From: Auricularia sp. M13
Taxonomy: Eukaryota > Basidiomycota > Agaricomycetes > Auriculariales > Auriculariaceae
Direction: 5' to 3'
DNA: 64,000 bases
Assembly (NCBI GenBank): GCA_037042915.1
Contig: CM073193.1
Span: 2,728,001-2,792,000 of the forward strand
Of this stretch, positions 12,749 through 23,520 are shown one piece after another; positions within the stretch are counted from its first letter, which is position 1, and the number at the start of each line of letters is the position of its first letter. The notes below the pieces were generated by a model. It made no database searches. It saw only the letters and a list, made by a program, of their open reading frames with translations, and was not told where the DNA came from. Both the position numbers and the translations under genes were made by a program.

Positions 12749-13972
12749 ATGCCACCCACCCGCGACGCGCCGTTGCCGTTGCAATACTGGCCCCAGTCGT
12801 GGCCGCAGCCGTCGACGGAGGTCCTCGCCGGCGGGGCCGCTCTGCTCGGTGCTGTGGGCGCGCTCGCTGGCGCCCGCGTATACAGACGGTACTTCAAGCG
12901 GTACCCCAGTGTCGACGCGTTACCAGCGGATGTGTACCAGAAGAAACGGTGGTTAAAGGGCTATGTGACCAGGTACGCGCTCGCCGTTTCCAGCCGTGCG
13001 CTCGCCATTCGCTGACGGTTGCGCAGCGTCGGAGACGCCGGTGCGTGATCGCGTGCGCGTCTGACGGCTGCAGTATCTCACCTTCAAGTCTGCATAGCGC
13101 AGATAACTTCAGGTCAGCTGCACTATTGGTCGATGCGCTTTTGAACTCACGCATTTCGTCAGATTGTATCATACTCCTGGCCCGTTCTGGTACTGGCCCT
13201 TGAAGCTTCGACGCATACCCAAGACCGCGAAAGGTATAGCTAGCCATCGTTGTCGTTGATGTCTGTCCAAAGCTGATTCCATTAGCGTTGCAGGGGCAAA
13301 CGCTGCATATTCGTTTGGCAGGCATTGACGCTCCTGAGGTGTGGATAGTCGATCGACACCAGTTCGAAGTTAATGCAACAAACCACAGGCTGCACATTTT
13401 GGCCGACAAGCCCAGCCGTACTCGGAAGAGGCACTCACGTGGCTGCGGAATACAGTCCAAGGACGCGTCGTATGGTGTCAGCTTCTCTCTCGCGACCAAT
13501 ATTCGCGCAATGTAGGTCGTTTACCCATTCAAATGGCCTCACGCCGCTTCGTCTGATTTTGCGACGCCTCCTTAGGTAGCAATTGTCGTCCTCGCGCCGT
13601 GGCTTCTCCCTGGCTGGCTGAAGTCCGGCAAGAACGTCTCTCTGGAGATGCTGAAAGCGGGATGGGCAACAACGTACGATCAATCAGGCGCAGAATATGG
13701 TCAACGGACGAAGGAGCAATTCCAATTGGTTGAGGCCGAAGCCAAGTGCGTATTGATCTCCCAACCACGGCTGTCATCCGCTCAACCTGAACCCTAGAGC
13801 TGCGAAGCGAGGAATGTGGGTACATGGCACGAAGGGCGAGACCCCCGCCGAGTACAAGCGCCGTTATGCACGTGCTGGCTCTGTCGAGGAGGCCGAGAAG
13901 GCACTGAAGGCGCCCGCGACGCCGAGGCAACCCAAGCAGACAAAGCAGAAACGGTGGTGGTGGCCGTTCTAA
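12749..13972 (+). CDS. LCL3: Lcl3-type staphylococcal-nuclease-fold endonuclease
   Basis: Membrane-anchored nuclease related to staphylococcal nuclease; yeast Lcl3 is mitochondrial. Eight exons (12749-12972, 13027-13040, 13103-13112, 13163-13233, 13286-13338, 13389-13511, 13576-13745, 13798-13972) give 279 residues. One hydrophobic helix lies near residues 27-47, followed by YRRYFKRYP. The nuclease core shows [23 protein letters not shown] (metal and substrate side), [12 protein letters not shown] and the KAGWATTYD block. The C-terminus is basic and ends in WWWPF. Two exons are only 14 and 10 nt long, yet the frame and conserved motifs run straight through them, which supports them. Confidence 0.92.
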
Positions 13973-15095
13973 ATCACAAGGCCAGGATCTGTATGGGCTT
14001 ACTGTCAACTTCACGATTTGAAACGTCCTGATTCAGACTTAAGTGTGTCGTTATTTGAATGCCGTGCGTGATTCCGCCCCAGTCTGGTCATCGGTTGACC
14101 ACAGTCTAGTATTTGCACGTGTTTGCCCGAGATAATGTCCAGATGGTGGCCCGCCAATTTGGGACTCCTCGATCAACGGCTCGAGCTAACGTGGCCAAGG
14201 TCGTGATTTCTCTCTACCGGTACCGTACGGCAAGATTCCCGAATCAAACACAAACTGAAGTGGTGGCACTGAGGAACCATCATCACGGACGGGTGCGATT
14301 GACTTTCATTGCACATGAGCAGTACCGTCTGCATGGTTAAACCGACGGAGCGGTGAGGGTTCCGCTCAAAGTCCCCGCCGCAGTCTTTGGCACATAGGAA
14401 CGACACGCCGGGCAATCTGTCCGTGGGAGCTCCTAACGCCTTGTCGGGACTCAGAAGTGATTGACGGTTCGCGTTACCACGTTGCCGGCCAATCGGGGAC
14501 CCGGCGACACGGAGCGTCGTTTATTCTTTCCATTCGAGAGTTGTTCTTCTCTGGTGGCAGCGCTCCGTGCTACAATTGCAAAAGGGGCCAGCTGCCTTGG
14601 GAATCCGCATATGTTCTGAGCTTGGCACACGATTCATCGACTCGTATTTCCAACAGTCCTCACTGGCTGACTGCAGCCCCTGTATGACCCTTCAGAGTCT
14701 TCGTCAGTCATTCGTCCTTGTTCGACGATTTGCGTATGGCTCAGAATTCCGATCTGTCATGCCCCGCTGTGCTCGCGTGCTACAAGGAGTCTCCAGAGGT
14801 CTTGGCACGACAACAGAGGATCACGAGCGAGGAGTTGACTTCATTCGGAGAGCCGTTCCCCCGTTCTATTTCAGCTTTCTCACACAGTCTTGCCGGGCGG
14901 TACGAATTCCACTGGCACAGTGAACCTGCCGGCATCCATATCTCGTCGGGAGCTTCAATTCCCGCACGTTCACGTCCGCAGCTCTAGCGCTCAGTTCTCA
15001 GGGTCTGTCAAGGATGATTTCTGATGTACGGAGAGAGCCCATCTGCTCTCGTTCAGGCTCTCACGAACCCCCCATCCGCATTGGGACGGGGAAAG
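13973..15095. other. Intergenic stretch, no supported gene
   Basis: About 1.1 kb with short frames only; no motif, repeat or RNA gene recognised. Confidence 0.45.
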
Positions 15096-15102
15096 GTATA
15101 TA
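15096..15102 (+). promoter_or_regulatory. TATA box of the PKD-domain secreted protein gene
   Basis: TATATAA lies 104 nt before the ATG at 15206. Confidence 0.5.
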
Positions 15103-15205
15103 AGAGGTGTGCTTGCAAGCGACTCACCATCGCATTGATCATTCACATCCAAGAGCACGACCCCAGCCTATCCTCTCGTTACAGACCGAGGCTTCAGTCG
15201 TTATT

Positions 15206-17686
15206 ATGCTACTCCCACATTCCTTCCTCGCGTTCCTTGTCCTCGTCGCGTCGGCTTGGCCGGTTGTGTCAACGCCGACTCCTGTTCCCTACGACCCCTC
15301 TCCCTTCATCCTCTACGGACAGGTCCTTGAGTACGCCCAGCTTGAAACGTCCTTGCCCGATTCTGATATTCTTAAGTGCGACGGTGGACGACCCAACGGA
15401 CATCCTGTCCGGCGGGACCATACTCGTCAACGACCAGCGCCTGATCGTTCCCAAGAACACCATGGTCGAACTCCCGTCGATCTTCGTGCCCTGGACCGAG
15501 ATCTTTCGCGAGACAAACGGGACCTGGGTACCTGACCTGCCCAACTGGGCTGCGGGCGGTTCAGGCGGCCTTGGCTGGGAAGTATCTGTCAGTTAAATCA
15601 TTAATGCTCATTTGATCGCGCGCTCGCTCACCGATGTTTGGCAGGTCATTGGCAACCGTGTGAATGGCCAGCATATCGTCGGCATTATCTACCTCTTCCA
15701 GGAACTCCTCGAGACCCAAGGCGGGTTCGTCACCTCCATCGACTACACCACTGGCACCTTATTCATCGGGGGAGACGGCGGTTCTCCGGATACCGGTACG
15801 TTTGCTTCAGAGTCAGACTTCGCGGTCACCTTGATTGATGCCGCGATAGGTGCAATTAAGGCGATCCTATCCGACCCCGAAGGCGTTTTTGGGCTACCTC
15901 ACGGCGACTACCCGCTGTGGACTACGGACACGGAGAACCCCAGTGTGCGCGCATCGACTGGATATCCTGTCTGTATTCCACGCGTAGATCCGACCGTGGA
16001 CGACGACCCACTCTGCCCAAGGAAGAATCGTCCGGTCGACTCGACTGGACAGCCACTTCGTCAATTGTCAGTCTACCAGAGCCCTCCTGTAGTGAGAATG
16101 TGTTCTCACGGTTTGCAGTACCTTCCCTCCCGCATCGAACGATACCACTCAACCCGACCCGCACTTCTTTGCTCCCATTGTCGTCGGCGACTATGTGGAC
16201 ATCTCCGGCGTCTGGGTCCCAGACCCGTCCGCTCCCAATGGGCGACTCCTCGTCGTCTACACCCTCGTCGACAACTTGGGATTCTACACTACACCGGGCA
16301 CGTATCCCGCATATCTCACCATTGAGGTAGCACAATGGGGTATCGTGGGAGACCCTGCTGGCGAGGTCGGCAACACCAGAATTGAGGGATACACCACGGA
16401 TGAGACGGCGCAGGTCGAAGTATTCGCCGTGGATGTTGACCCTTGCACGGGGATTCGCACTCGCAGGACGCTGGGTGTCATAGCGCCTCGCCTCACCGGT
16501 CGCCGCGGACAGTGGCGTTGGCGGCCCACAGTCGACATCCCGCCCGACTACACTCGCGAAGTTGGCGCGAAAATGGCCGACATTCCCAGCTCTGGTTCCA
16601 TTATTACTCCCAACGGCGTAGAGGCCGGCGTGTTCGAGACCCCGGTTATGGACGAGGGATTCCTCTTCCCCGAGCTGATTTTGTTCGGCGCCAACATGCC
16701 TGTCAACGAGTTCAATCTTCTGCGGTTCCTCGCGCAGGGCTATGGACCGTACCTTGGCAATGTACCGGGTCGCCAGGTGAGAGTATCTGTTGATTCTCAC
16801 GTGCAATTCATCAACTCACTTGCTCACTTTGGACAGGGCCCTGCGACCGCACCAATTGTCGGCCAGCTTCAGCCCTGGCCAGGCGCGATCGCTCCACAGA
16901 AGGCGGTCTGCGGTCCGACCACGCCAGGTGTGCCCATCGCGAACGCAGGACCCGATGTCTCTGTTCGCCCTGGCACTATCGTCACGTTCACCGGGTCGTC
17001 CGACTCCGTCGATATCCCAGGTACGCTACGATTACCGCAGAGCCTGAATATACACTGATTTTGCTGCTCACAGAGTCGGATGTGTCATTTTCTTGGGCCC
17101 AGACAGCGGGGCCCAATGTAACACTCCTGAATCCCACCTCGAAGAATGCTTCGTTTGTTGCCCCGCCAGTGACAGCCGCGACAATGTTCACCTTTGAACT
17201 CACGGCGTCAAGCGCGGGTGGCAATGGCACAGACGATGTCAACGTGATTGTTAGCACGACTGCGGTGGATATGGCAAGTCCAGAGTCAACAGCATGGAAC
17301 GCTTATTGAGACTCAATGGCGCCTGATATAGGTCCGTGTAGTCTCTGTGACAGTCGACAAGAGTCGCGGCGACGAAACATTGAACGTCATTGCGGAAACG
17401 AGCGTGACGGATGGGTCTGTCTCGTTGGAGGTTTCGGTAAGCAGGTCCTATTTCTTGTGAGCTAGCGCTCAGAGTGCATGCAGTCGACGGGATCGCGGCC
17501 AGACATCCCATTCACCCAGATGACCCGGCAACAAGGAGGGAGGTACACCTTCAGTGCTCCAGTTGATAGGGATCCCACAGTTGGTACGCTGAACTTTATA
17601 TCCTGCTATGATGTGCTCACGACATGAACGCACCAGTAAATGTTCGATCTTCGTGGGGAGGATCTGCCACATGGATACCTGCTTGA
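15206..17686 (+). CDS. Secreted protein with PKD-like C-terminal domain, unknown role
   Basis: Multi-exon gene (first exon 15206-15330, second from 15377; stop TGA at 17684). Residues 1-23 form a signal peptide (FLAFLVLVASAWPVV). The next part reads GQVLDATVDDPTDILSGG and then LIVPKNTMVELPSIFVPW. I associate this with large uncharacterised secreted proteins of fungi but cannot name the family. A middle region has the VDPCTG motif and a FPELILFGANMP block. After WPG comes an Ig/PKD-like domain starting PIANAGPDVSVRPG and holding SFSWAQTAGPNVTLL. A short beta-rich tail ends in SATWIPA. No transmembrane anchor is seen. It may be a wall-associated or substrate-binding protein; no catalytic motif was recognised. 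Confidence 0.8.
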
Positions 17687-17971
17687 TCAATGTCGTATTC
17701 CGTCTCAGGGCATGTTGACTACCGACCGAATGTAAAGTATGGCTGCCGCAGAAACAACCGTCATTCACTCAGAACCTTGATGGGCATCTCCTCGTCCAAG
17801 TAGTATCTGGCGGAGCACTATTTGGATGAGGATCGCATACGGGAGATGCTAGTCTTAGGCTCCTTTGCAGACTTTAATGGAAGACAGTCATTCATTTTGG
17901 GAGATGCGGACAAGCAGAAATTTAAACATCTTATGTACGGCAGAAAAGGTTTCATCACGGGAAAATGGGAA

Positions 17972-19252
17972 CTACACTGGGGAAGAACTCGGTGCCGCTG
18001 ATATCCAGACGGGTGCGCGTAGATCCTCTAAGCTGAGCTGTGAAATCATTTCCCGCATTGACGCTAGCACGTCTCCGGCTATAGGTCTCTCTTCCGGTAA
18101 GCTTGAAGTCATTCTCTTTATGAGATCGAGGAGAGGTGCAGGCATGTTATTCGTCTACCCTCCGATCAGCAAATATCCTGAGATAAAACGTGGCACAGAC
18201 CTCCGATATATGAGAGAAATAAGTTCCGAGCTGCCAGATGTCCGCACGAAAGGGATTGTGGGGCTCAGGCTTGTCCATTTCCGGTGCGGGCGGAACGTTG
18301 TACTTCCATGCATCCGGGTCGTCGGGCGTGTTGTACGGTTGGGGTCGTCCCCACACGAGGTGGGTACTGGGATCAGAGTCGAGATCGAAGCATGCAGCAC
18401 GTTCGAAGTCGATCAGATAGACCATGAAAGGGAATAAAGAGCGCAGTGGCCGAACCCTACGCCCAGGGGAAGGAGGATCGAAACTCGTGTCGAGGTCCGC
18501 CGCGCCGTAAAAATTGCAAAGGAAATTCCCCTCAAAAATATCCTGCAGGCATTAGAATGAATAATACCCTTCAGAAAAAGCTTACCCTGTGTGCCACGAG
18601 CCTTGAATGACAGAACTCGACAGCCTACGGAAAATCAGACCAGCATTTTCATCATACCTTATTCGCACCTCAATCATCTGGTAGAAATGCTGCACGAGGT
18701 CGCGCGTATCTTCATACAAGTAATCGGTCGTAGGATCGAACATCGACAAGAACGGAAACACCGCAAAAAAGAGGTCCTCCAGTGTCAGCCATTGCAAGAC
18801 AGGTATCGTGTGGTTGCCAATGACCGATGCAATGTTCCCCGTTGCGAGTCGTTCCAAGGCCATCCTATGGTGAATTCCGTCCTGGCCTATCGAAATCAGA
18901 CGTATCACGACGTCTCGTCCGTCCCTCGTGCGCGCCGGGCAGATGAAAGGAGACTATCGATAATCAGATTTCAGATACGAGACGAAGTCGTACATACCGA
19001 TTGGCAGAAATCGTGAACTTTGTCCATATCGTCTGGCCATCGATAACTGAATCCATCCGGTGCGCGCGCGCGCGCATCGGGGGGAGTCAACTGTGACCTG
19101 CTTTCCGGAAGGTGGTTCCAGAGGGTCAAACCGCGAGAAAGGAAGAATGGCTCTAACGCAGCCCAGACCGTTCGCAAATTGAAAGTATCATGAAAGCCCT
19201 CTTTACGAGTGATTTCTTTCAGCGCCTTGAGAGAGCGAGGGAACTGGTCCAT
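17972..19252 (-). CDS. Kinase-like protein, family copy A (probable pseudokinase)
   Basis: Five exons (19252-18998, 18953-18669, 18624-18586, 18542-18201, 18154-17972), all phase 0, 367 residues. The N-terminal block MDQFPRSLKALKE precedes a kinase-like domain. DVVIRLISIG takes the VAIK place with Arg for Lys. FCHSRLVAHR joined to DIFEGNFLCN is an HRDxxxxN catalytic loop, with Phe where HRDLK has Lys. YLIDFE replaces DFG, PAPEM stands for APE and DIWQLG for subdomain IX. The tail has ERPIAGDVLASMREM. It binds an unknown partner or nucleotide; activity is doubtful without the Lys and DFG Gly. The best matches are the other copies at 22-23, 28-29, 36-37 and 38-40 kb. Confidence 0.85.
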
Positions 19253-19670
19253 GGCAAGCAGGGGTAAACAAACAAATCGGCACTTGACCGTACCGTAGAC
19301 CGACTCATAACCTTCCGCCTCGAGGCATAACTTCGCAATTCCGTGCAACCTCGAGAAATTGCGATACGATCTTCGGGGATATGAGTCGACTTGCAGTACA
19401 GTGCAACTTGATGGCGCAGGGTCCAGGGACAGTCCGGGACGACAAAACTCAACTCTTCTAGCACCTCTATTGTTCCAGCAAGCTCCCGGGAGACGAAGTA
19501 GGTGCGTGGGGGAGGACGGATCCGGCGAAGGGTTAACTTCTCACATGTCACAGCTGACAGGAGCGTGGTTCCCGGGTACTATTGGTGCCTTCTGGGTCTA
19601 TAAATCCCCGAAGAGCTGACTTGGAATATTCATCCTTTCATCTCGCTTTTCGTACTCGGATACTTCACTC
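19253..19670. other. Intergenic stretch upstream of kinase-like copy A
   Basis: No supported gene. A TATAAA lies at about 19599-19604 on the plus strand, 65-70 nt before a possible small gene at 19671. Confidence 0.4.
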
Positions 19671-20097
19671 ATGGCTGACGCGTACTACCTTGTTGTCTCC
19701 GGACCGCCTCGGTATATCGGAAGATATGGCAAACAGCTTACCGACTAATCTGACACGGATGTATGTCCTCGACGTGCGCACCGCCGTGGGTATCATGATC
19801 CTGATTCATATCTGGATTGTAGACAAAGGGCGTATTCAAGCTCAAGCTCAAGTTTAAGGACGGTACCACGGAGTACTTCGCCATCTCTGAGATTGAATAC
19901 GACGGCAAGTGCGTCCACTTCGTACCCTCTCTCGATGATAGCAAAAGATGACCTCGAATTCAGCGTCACCGCGGCCACTTGAACGTTCCAGCGCTTCGAA
20001 GCGAATGTCGTGTGCGCTGCGTGGTGGGATGTGGCAATGTACCGCGATGTGTTCGAGCCGTCTGTCCACACCGTGGGCTCACCATGTCTTCCCAAAT
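19671..20097 (+). CDS. Possible small spliced gene, structure unresolved
   Basis: A TATAAA about 70 nt upstream, an ATG followed by ADAYYLVVSGPP, and a downstream frame reading VFKLKLKFKDGTTEY and AISEIEYDGK look like one small beta-rich protein. The pieces are not in one frame, however: an intron from 19712 does not reach an acceptor with the right phase. Either a base is missing, as in several nearby genes, or this is a relic. No function can be assigned. Confidence 0.28.
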
Positions 20098-20714
20098 GTA
20101 ATATGAATGTCTTGTCTTGTCATTTGGCCACCCGAGTAGCTGCAGAGTGCATGCTTTGGACCACGAGATGACCCAGGAAGACCGTGAGGGAATATTGCAA
20201 GCGTGATGACACAGTACCATCGATGTGGCTAAGGCTCCAATCGATGGAGAACAGCGGAACCACAACCACCACGACACGTATCGCCGGGTGACAGGTCTTC
20301 CTATTGCTCCTGGAAGCGGTTGCACGGCACTGAGGGCTTCCTGCTCAAAAGTCCGAAACACGAGTCCCCGCCAACTGTTTGGCGCCAACTGTTTGGACGA
20401 GCCAGAGGACCAAATTTCGAACGGGGTGAGCCTGCAAAAGAAGAAGGCACAGAAGCCGTTGGCGGGTGGGGGGTGTTGCGGGTTGAAGCATGGCTGGAAT
20501 CGCAGTGTACCCAGGGCGCAGTTGTCGCCAGGTCGGTTCCAAGGCTTTAAGAGCACTGTTGGACAATAGCGTGAAAATGGCAGGAATCGGACCGGTCAAG
20601 ACCATCCGATGCAATGCGAATATTATAAGATTAGTACGACAACGCGATAGCGACCACGTCCTATGAACGTATGAGCTCAGGGTGACACAGAACGAAGGAA
20701 AGCTGGTCGCACCA
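20098..20714. other. Intergenic stretch, nothing recognised
   Basis: Short frames on both strands; likely 3' flank of the uS11m gene. Confidence 0.4.
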
Positions 20715-21569
20715 TCATAATCTACGCGTTTTCTTCGCCCGCGTGCCACCAATCTTTATCGGTGTGCAGTCGACAAGCCATCGGACCATCTTGGCCGTTT
20801 CCGCACCTTCCTGCGTGAGCAGCGCACGGTAGACGGCGTCTCGTCCCGGACCAAAGCCGTCAAACTTGAGAGTAAGCTCTATGTTGTGAGTTGGTGTCCT
20901 TTTCTCGGCAGCAGCTTTCGCAGCGGCAGCAGCAACGGCAGCGGCGCTCTTCGTCAGAGCGGGTTTCTTCGCGTCAGCAGCGGTGGCTCCGGCGGCGTTC
21001 GTCCAACCGTTGAGCTCGTTGTATTCCTGGGCGATCCGCTTGAACATGTATGCCGCGCACTGGTAGCCAGCCTCGTACGACGAGCGGTTCGATTTTCTGA
21101 ACTTGAGCAGGCCGGCAGAGACCCAGCCCTTCTTGGGCACCTTGCCGCGCGGGTCGGTCAGCGTGAGCATCGTGTTGTTGGGGCTTGCGTGAATGTGCAG
21201 CGTGTACGGCAGCACGTTGAGCCTCGGTGCCCTGGCGAACGACTGGTTCGTCTGCACGCCGAGCGGCAGCGAGTCGAGGTCCGGTCCTGTCGGCGGCTGG
21301 GTGTCCGCTAATGGCACCTCCGCAGAACCGAATGGGGCAGCCGACGCAGCCACCTCTGCAGCCTCGATGTCGAGCTCCTTGCCGCCCAGCGGCCGCAGAG
21401 GCTGCACAGCGGGGGCGCGTTTTGCCTCGGGCGGCGCGCCCAGGTCGGTGAGTATGTTGCTGACTACGTCGGACACGGCGGACGGCTTCGGGTAGTTCAG
21501 GACGCGTCTGGATGTCGAGAATGCGGCATGGCCATGGACGCGCAGAGCGCGACACCCGACGCGGAACAT
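20715..21569 (-). CDS. Mitochondrial small-subunit ribosomal protein uS11m
   Basis: Single exon, 284 residues. The N-terminus (MFRVGCRALRVHGHAAFSTSRR) is a typical mitochondrial import signal. After a variable linker, the S11 fold begins with YTLHIHASPNNTMLTLTD and continues GWVSAGLLKFRKSNRSSYEAGYQ in pieces. It ends with the conserved basic tail TPIKIGGTRAKKTRRL. An Ala/Lys-rich insert of about 40 residues lies in the middle of the S11 domain, as in other basidiomycetes. It is the counterpart of yeast Mrps18 and human MRPS11. Head to head with the Qcr9 gene, 68 nt between starts. Confidence 0.93.
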   Translation of the reverse strand: MFRVGCRALRVHGHAAFSTSRRVLNYPKPSAVSDVVSNILTDLGAPPEAKRAPAVQPLRPLGGKELDIEAAEVAASAAPFGSAEVPLADTQPPTGPDLDSLPLGVQTNQSFARAPRLNVLPYTLHIHASPNNTMLTLTDPRGKVPKKGWVSAGLLKFRKSNRSSYEAGYQCAAYMFKRIAQEYNELNGWTNAAGATAADAKKPALTKSAAAVAAAAAKAAAEKRTPTHNIELTLKFDGFGPGRDAVYRALLTQEGAETAKMVRWLVDCTPIKIGGTRAKKTRRL

Positions 21570-21637
21570 TGACTGCCTGTCGGAGGTTCAAATCTGGACT
21601 TGATAGCTCTCGACCTTCGTTCATCCAGCTGCCAGCC

Positions 21638-21992
21638 ATGGGCGTACGTTCAGACCCGTTCTGTTGAAATGGCTCTGCGTGCTGAATCTGCCCATTTGTT
21701 AGCTTGCCGACGTCCTCTATAACACCATTTTCCGCCGCAACAGTTCGTACGCTCTCTTCCACTTGAGCTCTTGCTGACTGAGTTGCTCAGGCGTCTTCGT
21801 GACTGCCGTCTTTGCCGGCGCATTTACATACGGCGTCGGATTGGACGTGGGCGTCACCGCGTTCTGGGACAGGTGGAACAAGGGGGTGCGTCCTTGCTTG
21901 CACTCACCGCCGTTCTTGCTGACGCCCGACTGTAGAAGCAATGGAAGGACATCCGCCACCGCTACATCCAGCAGGAGGATAGCGACGAATAG
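21638..21992 (+). CDS. QCR9: Cytochrome bc1 complex subunit 9 (Qcr9)
   Basis: Small single-span subunit of respiratory complex III in the inner mitochondrial membrane. Four exons (21638-21643, 21703-21742, 21791-21885, 21936-21992) give 65 residues. LYNTIFRRNSVFVTAVFAGA opens the helix; the family hallmarks GVGLDVGVTAFWDRWNKG and KQWKDIRHRY follow. The first exon encodes only two residues (Met-Gly). The second intron starts with GTTCGT, a weak donor, but splicing there restores the family sequence exactly. It shares a very short divergent promoter region with the uS11m gene, so two mitochondrial components may be co-expressed. Confidence 0.93.
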
Positions 21993-22316
21993 ACCTGAAT
22001 CTCTCATACAATACACCGTCGTGTTGCTATTGCTGCAATTTTGCTGTGACTGAGCTGCACTGACCGCTGTCAGCCAACACGCACGCTCGTGAGCGTGAAT
22101 CTGTAAGTGTTCCCTCATATACCGCGCGTTAGGCCTGCTCAATGGCATACTATTCTTTAGAAATATCCCCCGGGAAGTGCAGCAAGTAACCAGGCCTGGT
22201 TCATAGGCCTACGTCGTTGCCTTGCGGTAGTCTTTCGCGTGCCAAAGCGCACTGCAAGTAGACATATTCAGATCGTTAAAGTCAAGTGCCGGGTTGTTCA
22301 ACTACCACTGCTCGAC
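21993..22316. other. Intergenic stretch between Qcr9 and kinase-like relics
   Basis: No gene seen. It contains the Qcr9 3' flank. Confidence 0.4.
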
Positions 22317-22505
22317 ATGGACCAGTTTTCTCGCTCTCTGAAGGCACTGAAAGACACCACTCGTACAGAGGGCTTTCATGGTTTCTTCAACCTGAGAACG
22401 ATCTGAGCGCCGCTGGTGCCATTCTTCCTTTCTCGTGGTTTGACGCTCTGGCAGCACCTTCCGGAAGGCAGGTCACAGTTGGCTCCCTTCAATGCGCGTG
22501 CGGCA
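22317..22505 (+). pseudogene. Kinase-like family, N-terminal relic (B1)
   Basis: The ATG is followed by DQFSRSLKALKD and TEGFHGFFNLRTI, nearly the same as exon 1 of copy A. A TGA then interrupts the frame where A has the codon before AAL. After it, FFLSRGLTLWQHLPEGRSQL continues the match. There is no exon 2 behind it; instead a second N-terminus of the family starts 130 nt further on. It is a non-functional fragment closest to copy A. Confidence 0.85.
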
Positions 22506-22631
22506 GTATGAATTCAGTTAACGATGACCAGACAATCTGGACAAGCTCTCTGGTTTCCGCCAAGTGGTATGTGCACCCTGCAGCCAGGCATGTCCGAGCT
22601 GCCGCTTTGTTTGTTCATTTCGTTGCTTGAC

Positions 22632-23520
22632 ATGGTACTGTCATGTTTGCCTCGCTCGCTTGAAGAGCTGAAGGACGATGCATTCGACAACCATGAGCTG
22701 CGCAAGAACTGGGATCCGCTCGAGCCGTATTTTCGCTCCCAAGGTCTCGCGTTGTGGGTGACACCACCGAACAACTGGCCGGGCAGCGGCATCGTTCTCG
22801 CTCATTTGTACCAGATGGCCGAGGTGGGCATCTTAACCCGTGAGGGATTGGCATTCTCTCATGTAGTACCAGGCTGTAGAGTTCTGCCATTTGAAGCTCG
22901 TGGCTCATAGGGTGAGCCTTCTCTGCCTGTCCAACTGAATGCTTTGTCTAAATGCGCGCAGGACCTCTTCGAGGAGAATTTTCTCTGCGATTTCTATGGC
23001 ACAGGGGACTCCGACTCACGAATCAGCCCTCCTCCCCCAGGACGCGCCGTCAGGCCACTGCGATTTTTCTTCCCATTCACGGTCTATCTCGTCGATCTCG
23101 AACGCGCGGTCTGTTTCGCCCTCGATTCCGACCCCGCCACACACCGTCAAAGGCCGCCCGCTTCCATATTTCGACCCCAATGCCCCGGCGAAGACTCAAT
23201 GGTAATATAATGTTCCTGTCGCTCCCGAGATGGACAAGGACGAGCCTTACAATCCCTTCCCTACGGATGTTTGGCAGCTGGGGACTTAGTTCTCCCACCT
23301 AGAAGAGGTCTATCCCGCGCATTGCCGTAGCGATCCAGAGCTGACGTATTATCCCAGAACAACACGCGCGCAGGTGCTGGCCGTCATTCGACGGATGACT
23401 GCCGAGTCGCCTTCGGATAGGCCGGCGGCCGGAGAATCATTGACTGCGATGCGTGACCTCAAGACGCAGCTCAGTCTGGACGAGCTGCGTGCACCAGTGT
23501 GGAACCCTCCGAGTGCCGTG
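22632..23520 (+). pseudogene. Kinase-like family copy B2, deleted and stopped
   Basis: Starts like the family (LPRSLEELKDD, then LEPYFRSQGLALW). It jumps within one exon from the end of exon 1 to LYQMAE, the last residues of exon 2, so the APDGF block and the whole N-lobe including the VAIK-like strand are gone. The 39-nt exon (AVEFCHLKLVAHR) and DLFEENFLCDF are intact. DFG is DLE here. The activation region is frameshifted, and DVWQLGT is followed by TAG. The last exon (RRMTAESPSDRP, LRAPVW) is still readable. It cannot give a folded kinase-like domain. The right end is approximate. Confidence 0.85.
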
